Source: Deltaproteobacteria bacterium
GTDB lineage: Bacteria > Myxococcota > UBA727 > VGSZ01
NCBI GenBank assembly: GCA_020850995.1
Contig: JADZDP010000119.1
Location: forward strand, 1 to 32,862
DNA length: 32,862 nt
Direction of reading: 5' to 3'
This document shows positions 1 to 7,724 of this stretch, in pieces (the first letter of the stretch is position 1; each line of letters opens with the position of its first letter). A program made the position numbers and the translations under genes. Below the pieces are notes generated by a model. The model was not told the DNA's origin and searched no databases. It saw only the letters and a program-made list of their open reading frames with translations.

Positions 1-174
1 GAAGAAGCCATCGCGCTCGTAGAGGTCGGCGGCGCGCCAGTAGGGCCCGGCGGCCTCATCGGGCTTCCCCGTGCGCACCAGCAGATCGCCGAGCCGCAAG
101 AGCGCGCGGGTGTCCTCGGGGTTGTCGGAGAGCTGTGCTCGCAGCACCTCGATGGCGCGTTCGTTCTCACCCAT
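1..174 (-). CDS. TPR-repeat protein, N-terminal part (cut by window edge)
   Basis: The minus-strand frame starts at an ATG at 174 and stays open to the left edge, giving 58 residues. They begin MGENERAIEVLRAQL and continue as alternating amphipathic helices, with the small residue, Leu and Asp/Pro spacing (DNPEDTRALLRLGDLL, then GKPDEAAGPYWRAADLY) typical of tetratricopeptide repeats. TPR proteins act as protein-protein scaffolds, and the partner cannot be told from this fragment. There is no signal peptide, so the start of the protein looks cytoplasmic. The gene is divergent from the zinc-finger gene at 247, with 72 bases between them. The rest of the protein lies outside the window, so another domain may follow. 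Confidence 0.7.
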   Translation of the reverse strand, partial: MGENERAIEVLRAQLSDNPEDTRALLRLGDLLVRTGKPDEAAGPYWRAADLYERDGFF

Positions 175-232
175 CGCTCGAGCCTACAGCACCCCTTTTC
201 AGCTGCACCACCCCGGTGCCAGCGTTCCCCGC

Positions 233-239
233 AGGAGGT
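233..239 (+). promoter_or_regulatory. Strong ribosome binding site (AGGAGGT)
   Basis: AGGAGGT is a full Shine-Dalgarno match placed 7 bases before the ATG at 247. It fixes the start of the PARP-type zinc-finger gene. Sites this good are rare in this window. Confidence 0.75.
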
Positions 240-246
240 CATCGCC

Positions 247-789
247 ATGGCGCACATCATCGAGGCCGCGAAGTCCGGGCGCGCCGCCTGTCGCACCTGC
301 AAGCAGCCCATCGCCAAGGGTGAGCTGCGCCTGGGCGAAGAGGTGGCGAACCAGTTCGCGGGCGGCGAGACCACGCACGTGTGGCACCACCTCGCATGCG
401 CCGCCAAGAAGCGGCCGGCCGAGCTCCTGGCCGCGCTCGGCGCCACCACCGTCGAGGTGCCAACCCGCGCGGAGCTCGAGGCCAGCGCCAAGGCCTCGGC
501 GTCCACCGAGAAGCCCCACTCCTTCCCCTACGCCGAGCGCGCCAGCACCGGGCGCGCCAGTTGCCTCGCCTGTCACCAACCCATCGCCAAAGGCGAGCTG
601 CGCGTCGCCGTCGAGCGTGAGGTCGACACCGGGTCCTTCATGACGCGCGGCGCTGGCTACCTCCACCCCGCCTGCGCTTGCGCCCACACCGGCGACGACG
701 CGCCGGCGTTGCTGGCGAAGGTGCAGGCCCACAGCCCAGCCTTGTCCGCGGCCGAGCTCGATGCCCTGCGCGCGGCGCTGACGACGTGA
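247..789 (+). CDS. Protein with two PARP-type zinc fingers
   Basis: A 180-residue protein made of two copies of a PARP-type zinc finger and little else. Copy 1 (about residues 6-55) has AKSGRAACRTC, then PIAKGELRLG, then WHHLAC, with putative zinc ligands C15, C18, H48 and C51. Copy 2 (about 97-145) has STGRASCLACHQPIAKGELR and then LHPAC, with ligands C106, C109, H140 and C143. In eukaryotic PARP1 and DNA ligase III this fold recognises DNA breaks. Here there is no catalytic domain, so a DNA or nucleic-acid binding role is inference. The linker (about 56-95) is Ala/Glu-rich and the C-terminus is helical. The stop overlaps the GTG start of the AraC-type gene, suggesting one transcript. Confidence 0.85.
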   Translation: MAHIIEAAKSGRAACRTCKQPIAKGELRLGEEVANQFAGGETTHVWHHLACAAKKRPAELLAALGATTVEVPTRAELEASAKASASTEKPHSFPYAERASTGRASCLACHQPIAKGELRVAVEREVDTGSFMTRGAGYLHPACACAHTGDDAPALLAKVQAHSPALSAAELDALRAALTT

Positions 790-1610
790 ACGCGCCCGCG
801 CTGGTGGCGGCCACTGCCAGCCAGTTCGCCCGACGGCCCGCGGGGCGCTTCCTGGCGCGGGCGACGTCGGTGCACTTTTGCGTCGAGCCGACCCTGTGGG
901 GCCTGCTCTTGTGGGGCCGGCCCTCGGCCGCCGACGCGCTCGCGCTCGGACGCTCGCTGGTCCACGAGCTCGAGCCGCGCGTGCCGCCGCACCGCTCGCT
1001 CGTCGACGCCAGCGGCCTCGAGGGCGGCGACGAGGGCGCCTTCGCGCTCTTGCAGCGCTACCTCACCGACAACGGCGCCGCGCTCGCGCATGCCGTCACG
1101 CGCCTGGCGCTCATCCGGCCCGGCGGTATGCGCGGCGCCCTGGTGGCGGGGGCCTACCAGGTGGTGCCGAGCCCCTACCCCGTGCAGGTGTTCAACGACG
1201 TGGGCGCCGGCCTCGATTGGCTCGACGCGCGCCACGCGCAGCGCTCCATCGAGGAGATGACGCGCAGCGTGCTCGGCACCTCACCCACCCTCCTCGCGCT
1301 GCGCGCCCACCTCGACGCGCACCTCGCGGCGAGCTTGGGATCCGCGGCGCGCGCGCTGGCGCTGTCGGAGCGCTCGCTGCAGCGCAAGCTTGGGGAGGTC
1401 GGCGTCACCTTCCAAGGCGAAACGGCCGACGCGCGGGTGCGCGCCGCGCAGCGCCTGCTGGCGAGCGGCGACGCGCCCATCACCACCATCGCCCTCGAGG
1501 TGGGGTGCGCGTCGTTGCAGCACTTCACGGCGCTGTTTCGACGGCGCACGGGGCAGACGCCGAGCGCGTGGCGCGCGCGCGTTCGGCGAGCAGGCGGCGC
1601 ACCGCCATGA
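786..1610 (+). CDS. AraC-family transcriptional regulator
   Basis: A 274-residue protein. The C-terminal third (about 170-268) is an AraC/XylS DNA-binding domain with two helix-turn-helices: the first around ALALSERSLQRKLGEVGVTF, the second around ITTIALEVGCASLQHFTALF, closing with the family signature RRRTGQTPSAWR. The N-terminal part is not a recognised sugar-binding cupin; a stretch ending VPSPYPVQVFNDVGAGLDWL has a STAS-like feel, but this is weak. I chose the GTG at 786 because it overlaps the preceding stop (GTGA) and the upstream frame only reads through the zinc-finger gene. The gene converges on the E1 beta gene and overlaps its 3' end by 86 bases. It may regulate the neighbouring dehydrogenase operon, but no operator was seen. 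Confidence 0.88.
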   Translation: MNAPALVAATASQFARRPAGRFLARATSVHFCVEPTLWGLLLWGRPSAADALALGRSLVHELEPRVPPHRSLVDASGLEGGDEGAFALLQRYLTDNGAALAHAVTRLALIRPGGMRGALVAGAYQVVPSPYPVQVFNDVGAGLDWLDARHAQRSIEEMTRSVLGTSPTLLALRAHLDAHLAASLGSAARALALSERSLQRKLGEVGVTFQGETADARVRAAQRLLASGDAPITTIALEVGCASLQHFTALFRRRTGQTPSAWRARVRRAGGAPP

Positions 1611-2586
1611 CGATGCGCCCCACGCTCGGCAGCGCCGCCTCCTCGAGGTGGCGCGCGAAGGGGATGGTGTCGTCGGTGCACACGCGCGCGAAGCGCGCGC
1701 TCACGCCGTGCTCGGCGATGAGCGCCGCGATCTCTCCGGACAAGCCGAATTGGCGATAGTCCTCGTCGACCACCAGCACGCGCCCGGTGCGGCGCGCCGA
1801 GGCCACCACCGCGTCGACGTCGAGGGGGCGCACGCTGCGCAGGTCGAGCACCTCGCAGGAGATGCCCTCGGCGCCGAGCAGCGCAGCCGCTGCCAGCGCG
1901 CGGTGCACCGACACGCCCAGCGACACCAACGTGACGTCGTCACCGGCGCGCCGGCACGCGGCACGCCCCAGCGGCACCGGCGCGCGGCGTACCTCACCCT
2001 CGTGGCCGGCGGCGGGCACGTCGAAGGAGAGGCCCGGGCGTCCGCCGCTGCCGACGAACTCGAGCCAGTTCTTGGTCAAGAGCTTGTGCTCGAGCACCAC
2101 CACCGGCCCGTCGTGCGCCAGCGCCGACGCCGTCAGGCCGTAGGCGTCGTCGGGCGTGGACGGCACCACCACGCCGAGGCCCGGGATGCTGGCGAGCAGG
2201 CCCCACAGGGCCTGCCCATGCTGGCCGCCGTCGCCGTAGCCGGCGCCGCACGCGCTGCGCACCACCAGCGGGCAGCGCCAACGGCCGTGCGTGAAGGCCT
2301 CGAGCTTCGCCGCGTGGTTCAAGAGCGCGTCGAGGGCTACGGTGATGAAGTCGACCATCATGATCTCGACGACGGGACGCAAGCCCGCCATGGCCGCGCC
2401 CACCGCCGCCGTCAGGTACGCGCCCTCGCTGATGGGCGCGGCCAGCACGCGCCGCGCGCCGAAGCGCGCGTACAAGCCCGCGCGCAGCATGGGCACGTCG
2501 AGGCCCAAGAGCAGCACGCGCTCGTCGGCCGCCATGGCGTCGGCGATGGCGAGGTCGATGGCCTCTTCGAAGATCATGCGCGTCAT
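1525..2586 (-). CDS. 2-oxoacid dehydrogenase E1 component, beta subunit (acetoin/pyruvate type)
   Basis: A 353-residue beta subunit of a heterotetrameric thiamine-diphosphate E1. Family features are clear: the N-terminal EEAIDLAIADAM, PISEGAYLTAAVGAAMAGLRP with the conserved Glu54 expected to activate the cofactor, the GGQHGQALWGLLASIPGLGVVVPST loop, and the C-terminal transketolase domain (LDLRSVRPLDVDAV, then VLVVDEDYRQFGLSGEIAAL). With E1 alpha it decarboxylates a 2-oxoacid or acetoin and passes the acyl group to a lipoyl E2. The substrate cannot be fixed from sequence. Its ATG overlaps the E1 alpha stop (ATGA). The last 20 or so residues are Ala/Arg-rich beyond the usual family end and lie antisense to the AraC gene. 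No E2 or E3 follows. Confidence 0.9.
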   Translation of the reverse strand: MTRMIFEEAIDLAIADAMAADERVLLLGLDVPMLRAGLYARFGARRVLAAPISEGAYLTAAVGAAMAGLRPVVEIMMVDFITVALDALLNHAAKLEAFTHGRWRCPLVVRSACGAGYGDGGQHGQALWGLLASIPGLGVVVPSTPDDAYGLTASALAHDGPVVVLEHKLLTKNWLEFVGSGGRPGLSFDVPAAGHEGEVRRAPVPLGRAACRRAGDDVTLVSLGVSVHRALAAAALLGAEGISCEVLDLRSVRPLDVDAVVASARRTGRVLVVDEDYRQFGLSGEIAALIAEHGVSARFARVCTDDTIPFARHLEEAALPSVGRIVMAVRRLLAERARATRSASAPCAVETAP

Positions 2587-3602
2587 GCAGCCTCCTGGGT
2601 CGCGGCGCGCACGGCCGCGCCGATCTCGGCCGCCACCTCGTCGTCGATGCGGCGGCGCGCGCCGGCGTCGAGCCCGAGCGTGCCCGGCGGCAGGCGCGTG
2701 GGATCGTTGCCGCCCCCGAGCCCGCGCTTGAGGCGCACCACCTGCCGACCCATGCGCAGCAGCGCGCGCGCGCGATCGCGCGCGCGGCCGCCGCGCCGCT
2801 CGGTGGCGCTCTGCACGACGACGCGCCCCATGTCGGCGCCCTCGTGCAGGTCGCGCGCGGCGCGCACCATGCGATCGCCGAGGAAGTGCCCGTCGAGCCG
2901 CGCGCAGCGCGCGTGCAAGTACGCGGGGCCGCGCCCGGCGCGCACGTGCGCCAACAAGCGATCGGTGGCGTGCCAGACGGCGAGCGGGTCCATGCCGTCG
3001 ACGTGCTCGGCCACGAGCCCGAAGGCGCGCGCGCGCGCCACGGGATCGCCGGCGCTGACGTCCTTCGACCAGGTGGTGACGGCCCAGCCATTGTCCTTGC
3101 ACACGAGCAAGAGCGGCAGCCGCCAGGCGGACGCGAGGTTGAGGGTCTCGAGGAAGAGCCCCTGGTTCGCAGCGCCATCGCCACCGAAGGCGAACGCGGC
3201 GGCGCCGGGGCGCAGGCGCATGAGCGCGAGCGCGAAGCCGGCGCCGAGCGGCGCGGGCGCGCCCACGATGCCGGTGGTGGCGATCAAATGCCGCCGCGAG
3301 AACAGGTGCATGTGCCCGCCGCGCCCGGCGCACAGGCCACGCTCGTCGCCGAGCAGCTCGGCCAGCACGTCGACGAGGGGCACGCCGCGCGCGACGAACT
3401 GTCCGTGAGGCCGGTGATCGCAGGACACGGCGTCGCCCTCGCGATGATGCGCCATCACGCCGGCCGCCACGGCCTCCTCGCCGCGACACAGGTGCATCTC
3501 GCCGGAGATGCGCCCCTCGTTCCAGAGCGAGCGCACCGCCTCTTCGAAGGCGTGGATGCGGCGCAGCGATCGATACAGGCCCTCGCGATCGAGATCGCTC
3601 AT
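2583..3602 (-). CDS. 2-oxoacid dehydrogenase E1 component, alpha subunit (acetoin/pyruvate type)
   Basis: A 339-residue alpha subunit carrying the thiamine-diphosphate motif: GDG at 141-143, followed by AANQG and closing at N171 in CKDNGW, the classic GDG-(x27)-N spacing. Other family marks are LYRSLRRIHAFEEAV, GEMHLCRGEEAVAAGV, the SCDHRPHGQFVARG loop and GRGGHMHLFS, as in acetoin and pyruvate dehydrogenases. The segment around 255-300 is unusually Arg-rich compared with the family. The ATG at 3602 overlaps the stop of the upstream SDR gene, and its own stop overlaps the E1 beta start, so the three genes look translationally coupled. Acetoin dehydrogenase alpha (AcoA-like) fits slightly better than a classical pyruvate dehydrogenase because an SDR is linked, but the substrate is unproven. 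Confidence 0.9.
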   Translation of the reverse strand: MSDLDREGLYRSLRRIHAFEEAVRSLWNEGRISGEMHLCRGEEAVAAGVMAHHREGDAVSCDHRPHGQFVARGVPLVDVLAELLGDERGLCAGRGGHMHLFSRRHLIATTGIVGAPAPLGAGFALALMRLRPGAAAFAFGGDGAANQGLFLETLNLASAWRLPLLLVCKDNGWAVTTWSKDVSAGDPVARARAFGLVAEHVDGMDPLAVWHATDRLLAHVRAGRGPAYLHARCARLDGHFLGDRMVRAARDLHEGADMGRVVVQSATERRGGRARDRARALLRMGRQVVRLKRGLGGGNDPTRLPPGTLGLDAGARRRIDDEVAAEIGAAVRAATQEAA

Positions 3603-4387
3603 GTCATGCTCCTCGTTGCCGGTGGCAGACCGCGCCAGGCGCCCCACCAGTCGAGGGCGCGCGGCGCCACGCCGTGCAGCACCGCCACCAGTCGAGCCAG
3701 CGCCGGCACGAACAGGCGCGCGCGTCGACGCTCGACGGCGCGCAGGGTGCGCGTCACCACCTGCTCGGCGCTGACGCGGCGGCCGCGCAAGATGGGCGGG
3801 ACGCTGCCCCGCTGCAACATGGGCGTGTCGACGAGCAACGGGAACACCGTGGTGAGCCAAACGCCGTGGCGGCGCAGCTCCGGGCGCACCGCCTCGGCCC
3901 AGTGCTCCACCGCGCCCTTGGCGGCCGAGTACGCGGCCAACAGCGGCCAGCCGTGCAAGGACGCCGTCGACGCCAGCACCACGACGGTGCCGCGCGCGCG
4001 CGCGAGCTGCGCCAAGCAGGCGTGCGTGAGGTGCACGGTACCGAGCAGGTTCACCTGCACCACGCGCGCGAACTCGGCGTGCGGCTGATCGGCGAACGCG
4101 CCGGCGCCCAGGATGCCGGCGCAGTGCACCACCAGATCGAGGGCGGGCTCGTGCGCGGCCAGGTGCTCGCGCAGGCGCTCGATGGCGGAGGGCGCGGCCA
4201 GATCGACGACGTGCGTCACCACGTCGCCACCGAGGTCGTGGGCCAACACCGCCAGCGCCTCCTCGTCGACATCCAGGGCCACCACCCGATCGCCGCGCGC
4301 CGCCAGCGCAGTGGCGAAGGCGCGACCGATGCCCGAGGCGGCGCCGGTGACGAGCGTGCTGCGGCGTTGCGGGACAACCACGTTCAT
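3599..4387 (-). CDS. Short-chain dehydrogenase/reductase (SDR)
   Basis: A 262-residue classical SDR with a Rossmann fold. The cofactor motif TGAASGIG is at 14-21, and the acidic residue ending beta-2 (ALDVDEE, about 37-43) suggests NAD(H) preference. The usual NNAG motif reads HCAG at 88-91. The tetrad is N113, S140, Y153 and K157. The C-terminal region (about 190-262) is longer and more basic than in minimal SDRs. I chose the ATG at 4387 since residues upstream of it in this frame do not match the fold. First gene of the operon with the E1 subunits; its stop overlaps the E1 alpha ATG. A role in making or removing the E1 substrate (for example an acyloin, diol or hydroxy-acid) is inference. 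Confidence 0.88.
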   Translation of the reverse strand: MNVVVPQRRSTLVTGAASGIGRAFATALAARGDRVVALDVDEEALAVLAHDLGGDVVTHVVDLAAPSAIERLREHLAAHEPALDLVVHCAGILGAGAFADQPHAEFARVVQVNLLGTVHLTHACLAQLARARGTVVVLASTASLHGWPLLAAYSAAKGAVEHWAEAVRPELRRHGVWLTTVFPLLVDTPMLQRGSVPPILRGRRVSAEQVVTRTLRAVERRRARLFVPALARLVAVLHGVAPRALDWWGAWRGLPPATRSMT

Positions 4388-4489
4388 GCGCGGCACCCTG
4401 CCGCGCGGGAGCGACGCTCGCTGCCATGCGCGCGCCATGCGGTGACGCGAACGCGCCAAGGTGCTCGTGCCCGCGTCCGCGCTGAGCGC

Positions 4490-4879
4490 TCAGCCGCAGA
4501 TGCCGTCGTCGTCCGGGTCCTCGCACAGGCAGGGGCACTCGCCGTCGTTCGCGTCGGCGGCGCAATCGAGCTGCCGAGTCATCAGGTCGCAACGACACAC
4601 CACGCCCTCGGTGTCTGAGTAGCGCACGCCGTCGTCCGCACAGGTGTCGCGGCAGCGCGTCTCGGGCACACCGGCCAGCGAGACGCAGGTGCACCAGTCG
4701 GTGCGATCGAACCAGCGCTCGCCCACCAGGTGGTCCGACTCTCCGCCATGGCGCGCGGAGCAGATGCGCTCTTGTTCGCTCGCCGCACCCGGCGCACCCG
4801 CGCGCTCGACGTCGACGAGGATGCAGCACGGCGTTGCGACACCGAGGAGGACTGCGAAGGTAGCTGACATCAAACGCAT
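4490..4879 (-). CDS. Cysteine-rich exported protein of unknown function
   Basis: A small 129-residue protein not recognised as any family. MRLMSATFAVLLGV is a short signal sequence leading to two adjacent Cys (18, 19). They could be a degenerate lipobox, but the preceding Ala-Thr-Pro is not canonical. The mature part holds about 12 further Cys in clustered pairs (WCTC, RCRDTC, VCRC, ECPCLC), suggesting several disulfides and an extracytoplasmic location. The C-terminus EDPDDDGICG resembles acidic, calcium-binding-like Asp runs. I chose the ATG at 4879 because the signal peptide begins there; the longer upstream frame is Arg/Ala noise. Gaps of about 100 bases separate it from both neighbours, so it is probably transcribed alone. 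Confidence 0.6.
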   Translation of the reverse strand: MRLMSATFAVLLGVATPCCILVDVERAGAPGAASEQERICSARHGGESDHLVGERWFDRTDWCTCVSLAGVPETRCRDTCADDGVRYSDTEGVVCRCDLMTRQLDCAADANDGECPCLCEDPDDDGICG

Positions 4880-5023
4880 GGGTGCTCCGGCAAGGACGCG
4901 GCGAAACTGCCGCGCGCCGGTGCATTGGCGATGCCGCGCTTGATCTGTGTGGGCCGCGGGTGCCGACGAAACCTCGACCGGCACCGCAGCGACAACGGTG
5001 TCGCAGGTGCGATGCGCTGGTCG

Positions 5024-5560
5024 CTACGCCGAAAGCAATTCGCCGGGCAGCACGCTCATCACCAACACGTCCTGGAACTTGCCCTCGCGGAAGGTCGCCG
5101 CGCGCCGCGTGCCGTCGAGGCGGAAGCCGAGCTTCTCGTAGCTCCTGATGGCCGGCTGGTTGAAGGGATAGACCTCGAGCTCCACGCGGTGCAGCCCGAG
5201 CTCCTGGTGGGCGTAGCGCACCACGAGGTGCATGGCCTCGGTGCCCAGGCCCTGGCCACGGTGGCGCGCTTCGCCGAGCACGATGCCCACCATGCAGGTG
5301 CGGTTCTTCCAGTCGACGTGGTGGATGCCGGTGGTGCCGATGTGGATGGCCGCGCCCGTGCCGTCGTGGGTATCGATGGCGAACACGAAGTCGCTGCTGC
5401 TCTCGCCCATCTGCTGCAGCCAGCGCTCCTCGGCGTCGAGCGACAGGTGCCGATAGGTGTAGATGCGCCGCAGCACCTCGGGGTCGTTCATCCAGCGCTG
5501 CACGCGCGGCAGGTCGCCCCGCTCCATGGCGCGCAGCAGCACGCGCTTACCGACGATCAT
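5024..5560 (-). CDS. GNAT-family N-acetyltransferase (RimJ/RimL-like)
   Basis: A 178-residue protein with the GNAT fold of the RimJ/RimL (Acetyltransf_3) type: beta-1 VGKRVLLRAMERGDLPRV, the NDPEVLRR helix, WKNRTCMVGIVLGE on beta-4, the acetyl-CoA loop RHRGQGLGTEAM and the C-terminal HRVELEVYPFNQPAIRSYEKLGF. It transfers an acetyl group from acetyl-CoA to an amine, which could be a protein N-terminus, an amino sugar or a small molecule. The acceptor cannot be told. The ATG at 5560 is preceded by GGGAGG four bases upstream. The gene is divergent from the M3 peptidase at 5637 and probably shares its 76-base promoter region. Length is normal for the family. Confidence 0.88.
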   Translation of the reverse strand: MIVGKRVLLRAMERGDLPRVQRWMNDPEVLRRIYTYRHLSLDAEERWLQQMGESSSDFVFAIDTHDGTGAAIHIGTTGIHHVDWKNRTCMVGIVLGEARHRGQGLGTEAMHLVVRYAHQELGLHRVELEVYPFNQPAIRSYEKLGFRLDGTRRAATFREGKFQDVLVMSVLPGELLSA

Positions 5561-5564
5561 GCTG

Positions 5565-5570
5565 CCTCCC
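5565..5570 (-). promoter_or_regulatory. Ribosome binding site of the GNAT gene
   Basis: Read on the minus strand this is GGGAGG, four bases before the ATG at 5560. It supports that start over upstream in-frame codons, which would give a basic, non-conserved extension. Confidence 0.55.
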
Positions 5571-5636
5571 TCACGTGGCCACCTTACTGCGGAAGCCCGT
5601 TGCCTGCGCGCGCGAGCACGCCCTACAAGCGACACC

Positions 5637-7724
5637 ATGCGCACCCCCCCGATCTCCTCCCTCCTGTTCGCCACCCTGGCCGCGAGCCTGGTGTGCTCCT
5701 CCGCGCTGGCCGCCCCACGCGCCGCTGCGGTCGACGTGCCGCCGCTACGCTCGCGCTACACCCCCGCGGAGCTGAGCGCGGCGTGCGAGAAGGCCGAGAA
5801 AGACGCCGAGGCCAAGCTGGCCGCGCTGGTGGCCGTCCCCGACGCCAAGCGCACCTTCAAGGACTCGTTCGAGGCCCTCGACGCCATCCTGGGCGACTAC
5901 AACGAGGCCATCGCGCGCCTGTCGTTCATGAAGGACGTGCACCCGCAGGCCGAGGTGCGCGACGCCGGCGCCGCGTGCGAGGAGCGCGCCGGCAAGTGGA
6001 GCGTGGCCGTGTCGGCGCGCAAAGACCTCTACCTCGCCATGAAGGGCTTCCTCGACAACGCGGGCAAGGGCGCCAAGCTCGACGACGAGCAGCAGCGCTT
6101 GGTGGAGATCACCATGCGCGACTTCAAGCGCAACGGCCTCGAGCTGTCCGACGCCGACCGCGCCAAGCTGGTGGAGCTGCGCTCGCGCCTGACGGAGCTG
6201 CAGACGCGCTTCCAAAAGAACCTCAACGAGGACGCCACCAAGGTCGAGTACACCAAGGCCGACCTGGCGGGCCTACCTGATGACTTCATCGCGGCGCACG
6301 AGGACAAGGCCAAGAAGGGCGTCTACGTCCTCAGCACCAAGTACCCCGACTACTACCCGGTGATGGAGAACGCGTCGAAGGAAGCCACGCGCAAGAAGAT
6401 GGAGACCGCGTTCATGAACCGGGGCGGCAAAGAGAACCTCGCGCTGCTCGACGAGGCCATCAAGGTGCGCGCCGACAGCGCCAAGCTGCTCGGGTACCAG
6501 ACGCACGCCGACTACGTCGCCGGCGATCGCATGGCCAAAGACGCGGCCACCGTGCAGGCCTTCCTCGGCCGCATGAAGAAGGGCCTCGAGCCCGCGCTCC
6601 AAAGCGACACGAAGAAGATGGCCGCGCTCAAGGCCGGCGACGCCAAGAGCAAGAGCGCCGTCATCAACGCGTGGGACTGGCGCTACTACATGAACCAGAT
6701 CAAGAAGAAGGACTTCGCCATCGACGACGAGGCGGTGCGTGCCTACTTCCCCGCCGACAAGGTGCTGCGCGGCATGTTCGATGTGTACGCCACGGTGCTC
6801 GGCATCGAGCTGCGTGAGGTGGCCAAGCCCGACGTGTGGTTCGAGGGCGTCAAGCTCTACGAGGTGAGGGACGCCGCCACCAAGGCGCTGGTGGCCAAGT
6901 TCTACCTCGACCTCTACCCGCGCGACGGCAAGTACGGCCACGCGGCGGAGTTCACGCTGGCCGCCGGCCACGCGGTGCCGGGCGGCTACCGCGTGCCGCA
7001 GGCCGCGCTGGTGGTGAACTTCCAGCCCCCCAACGAGGGCAAGCCCGGCCTCTTGTCGATGGACGAGGTGGACACGCTGTTCCACGAGTTCGGCCACGTC
7101 ATGCACGAGTCGCTCACCACCGCGCGTTACGCGCAGCAGTCGGGCACGCGCACGGCGCTCGACTTCGTCGAGGCACCCTCGCAGATGCTCGAGAACTGGG
7201 CCTACCAGCCCGAGGTGCTGGCGCGCATCTCGGCGGACCCCAAGGACCCGAGCAAGCCCTTGCCCGCCGAGCTGGCCAACAAGCTCGCCGCGGCGCGCAA
7301 GTTCGACGCTGGCGTGCGCTACTCGCGCCAGGTCTTCTTGGGCAGCTTCGACTCCTCGATCCACGCCATCGCGCCCGACGCGGCCAAGAAGCTCAGCGCC
7401 GACGCTGTGGCCAAGAAGAGCTGGGCCGAGGTGATGAAGCTGCCCGAAGACAAGGGCGCGCACTTCGCCGGCACCTTTGGCCACATGATGGGCGGCTACG
7501 ACGGCGGCTACTACGGCTACCTGTGGAGCGAGGTGTTCGCCGCCGACATGTTCACGCGCTTCGCCGCCGAGGGCGTGCTCAACCCCAAGGTGGGGCGCGA
7601 GTACCGCGAGCGCGTCTTGGCCCGCGGCCGCACCGTGGAGCCCGGCGTGCTGCTCAAGGACTTCCTCGGGCGCGAGCCCAACGAGGCCGCCTTCTTGAAG
7701 ATGATCGGCATCGCGGCGCCTTAA
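5637..7724 (+). CDS. Exported zinc oligopeptidase, peptidase family M3
   Basis: A 695-residue metallopeptidase of the M3 (thimet oligopeptidase/oligopeptidase A) family. The zinc site is HEFGH at about 483-487 (LFHEFGHVMHESLTT), with the downstream family glutamate region DFVEAPSQMLENWAYQPEVL. The C-terminal block GGYDGGYYGYLWSEVFAADMF is the M3 substrate-binding signature. M3 enzymes cleave short peptides inside a closed channel. Unlike cytosolic homologues, this one begins with a signal peptide (MRTPPISSLLFATLAASLVCSS, then ALAAPRA), so it should work in the periplasm; the Cys near residue 20 makes a lipoprotein possible but less likely. The ATG at 5637 is chosen because the signal peptide starts there. 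Divergent from the GNAT gene. Confidence 0.93.
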   Translation: MRTPPISSLLFATLAASLVCSSALAAPRAAAVDVPPLRSRYTPAELSAACEKAEKDAEAKLAALVAVPDAKRTFKDSFEALDAILGDYNEAIARLSFMKDVHPQAEVRDAGAACEERAGKWSVAVSARKDLYLAMKGFLDNAGKGAKLDDEQQRLVEITMRDFKRNGLELSDADRAKLVELRSRLTELQTRFQKNLNEDATKVEYTKADLAGLPDDFIAAHEDKAKKGVYVLSTKYPDYYPVMENASKEATRKKMETAFMNRGGKENLALLDEAIKVRADSAKLLGYQTHADYVAGDRMAKDAATVQAFLGRMKKGLEPALQSDTKKMAALKAGDAKSKSAVINAWDWRYYMNQIKKKDFAIDDEAVRAYFPADKVLRGMFDVYATVLGIELREVAKPDVWFEGVKLYEVRDAATKALVAKFYLDLYPRDGKYGHAAEFTLAAGHAVPGGYRVPQAALVVNFQPPNEGKPGLLSMDEVDTLFHEFGHVMHESLTTARYAQQSGTRTALDFVEAPSQMLENWAYQPEVLARISADPKDPSKPLPAELANKLAAARKFDAGVRYSRQVFLGSFDSSIHAIAPDAAKKLSADAVAKKSWAEVMKLPEDKGAHFAGTFGHMMGGYDGGYYGYLWSEVFAADMFTRFAAEGVLNPKVGREYRERVLARGRTVEPGVLLKDFLGREPNEAAFLKMIGIAAP

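Noticed and set aside
657..3489. Long reading frames opposite or out of frame with the AraC, E1 beta and E1 alpha genes
   Set aside because: They are Arg/Ala/Pro/His-rich, have no recognisable motif and follow from GC-rich third codon positions. The same holds for shadow frames over all other genes.
4913..6280. Long plus-strand frame across the GNAT gene and the start of the M3 peptidase
   Set aside because: It reads antisense to a clear GNAT and then out of frame through the peptidase; His/Arg/Ala-rich composition and no domain.
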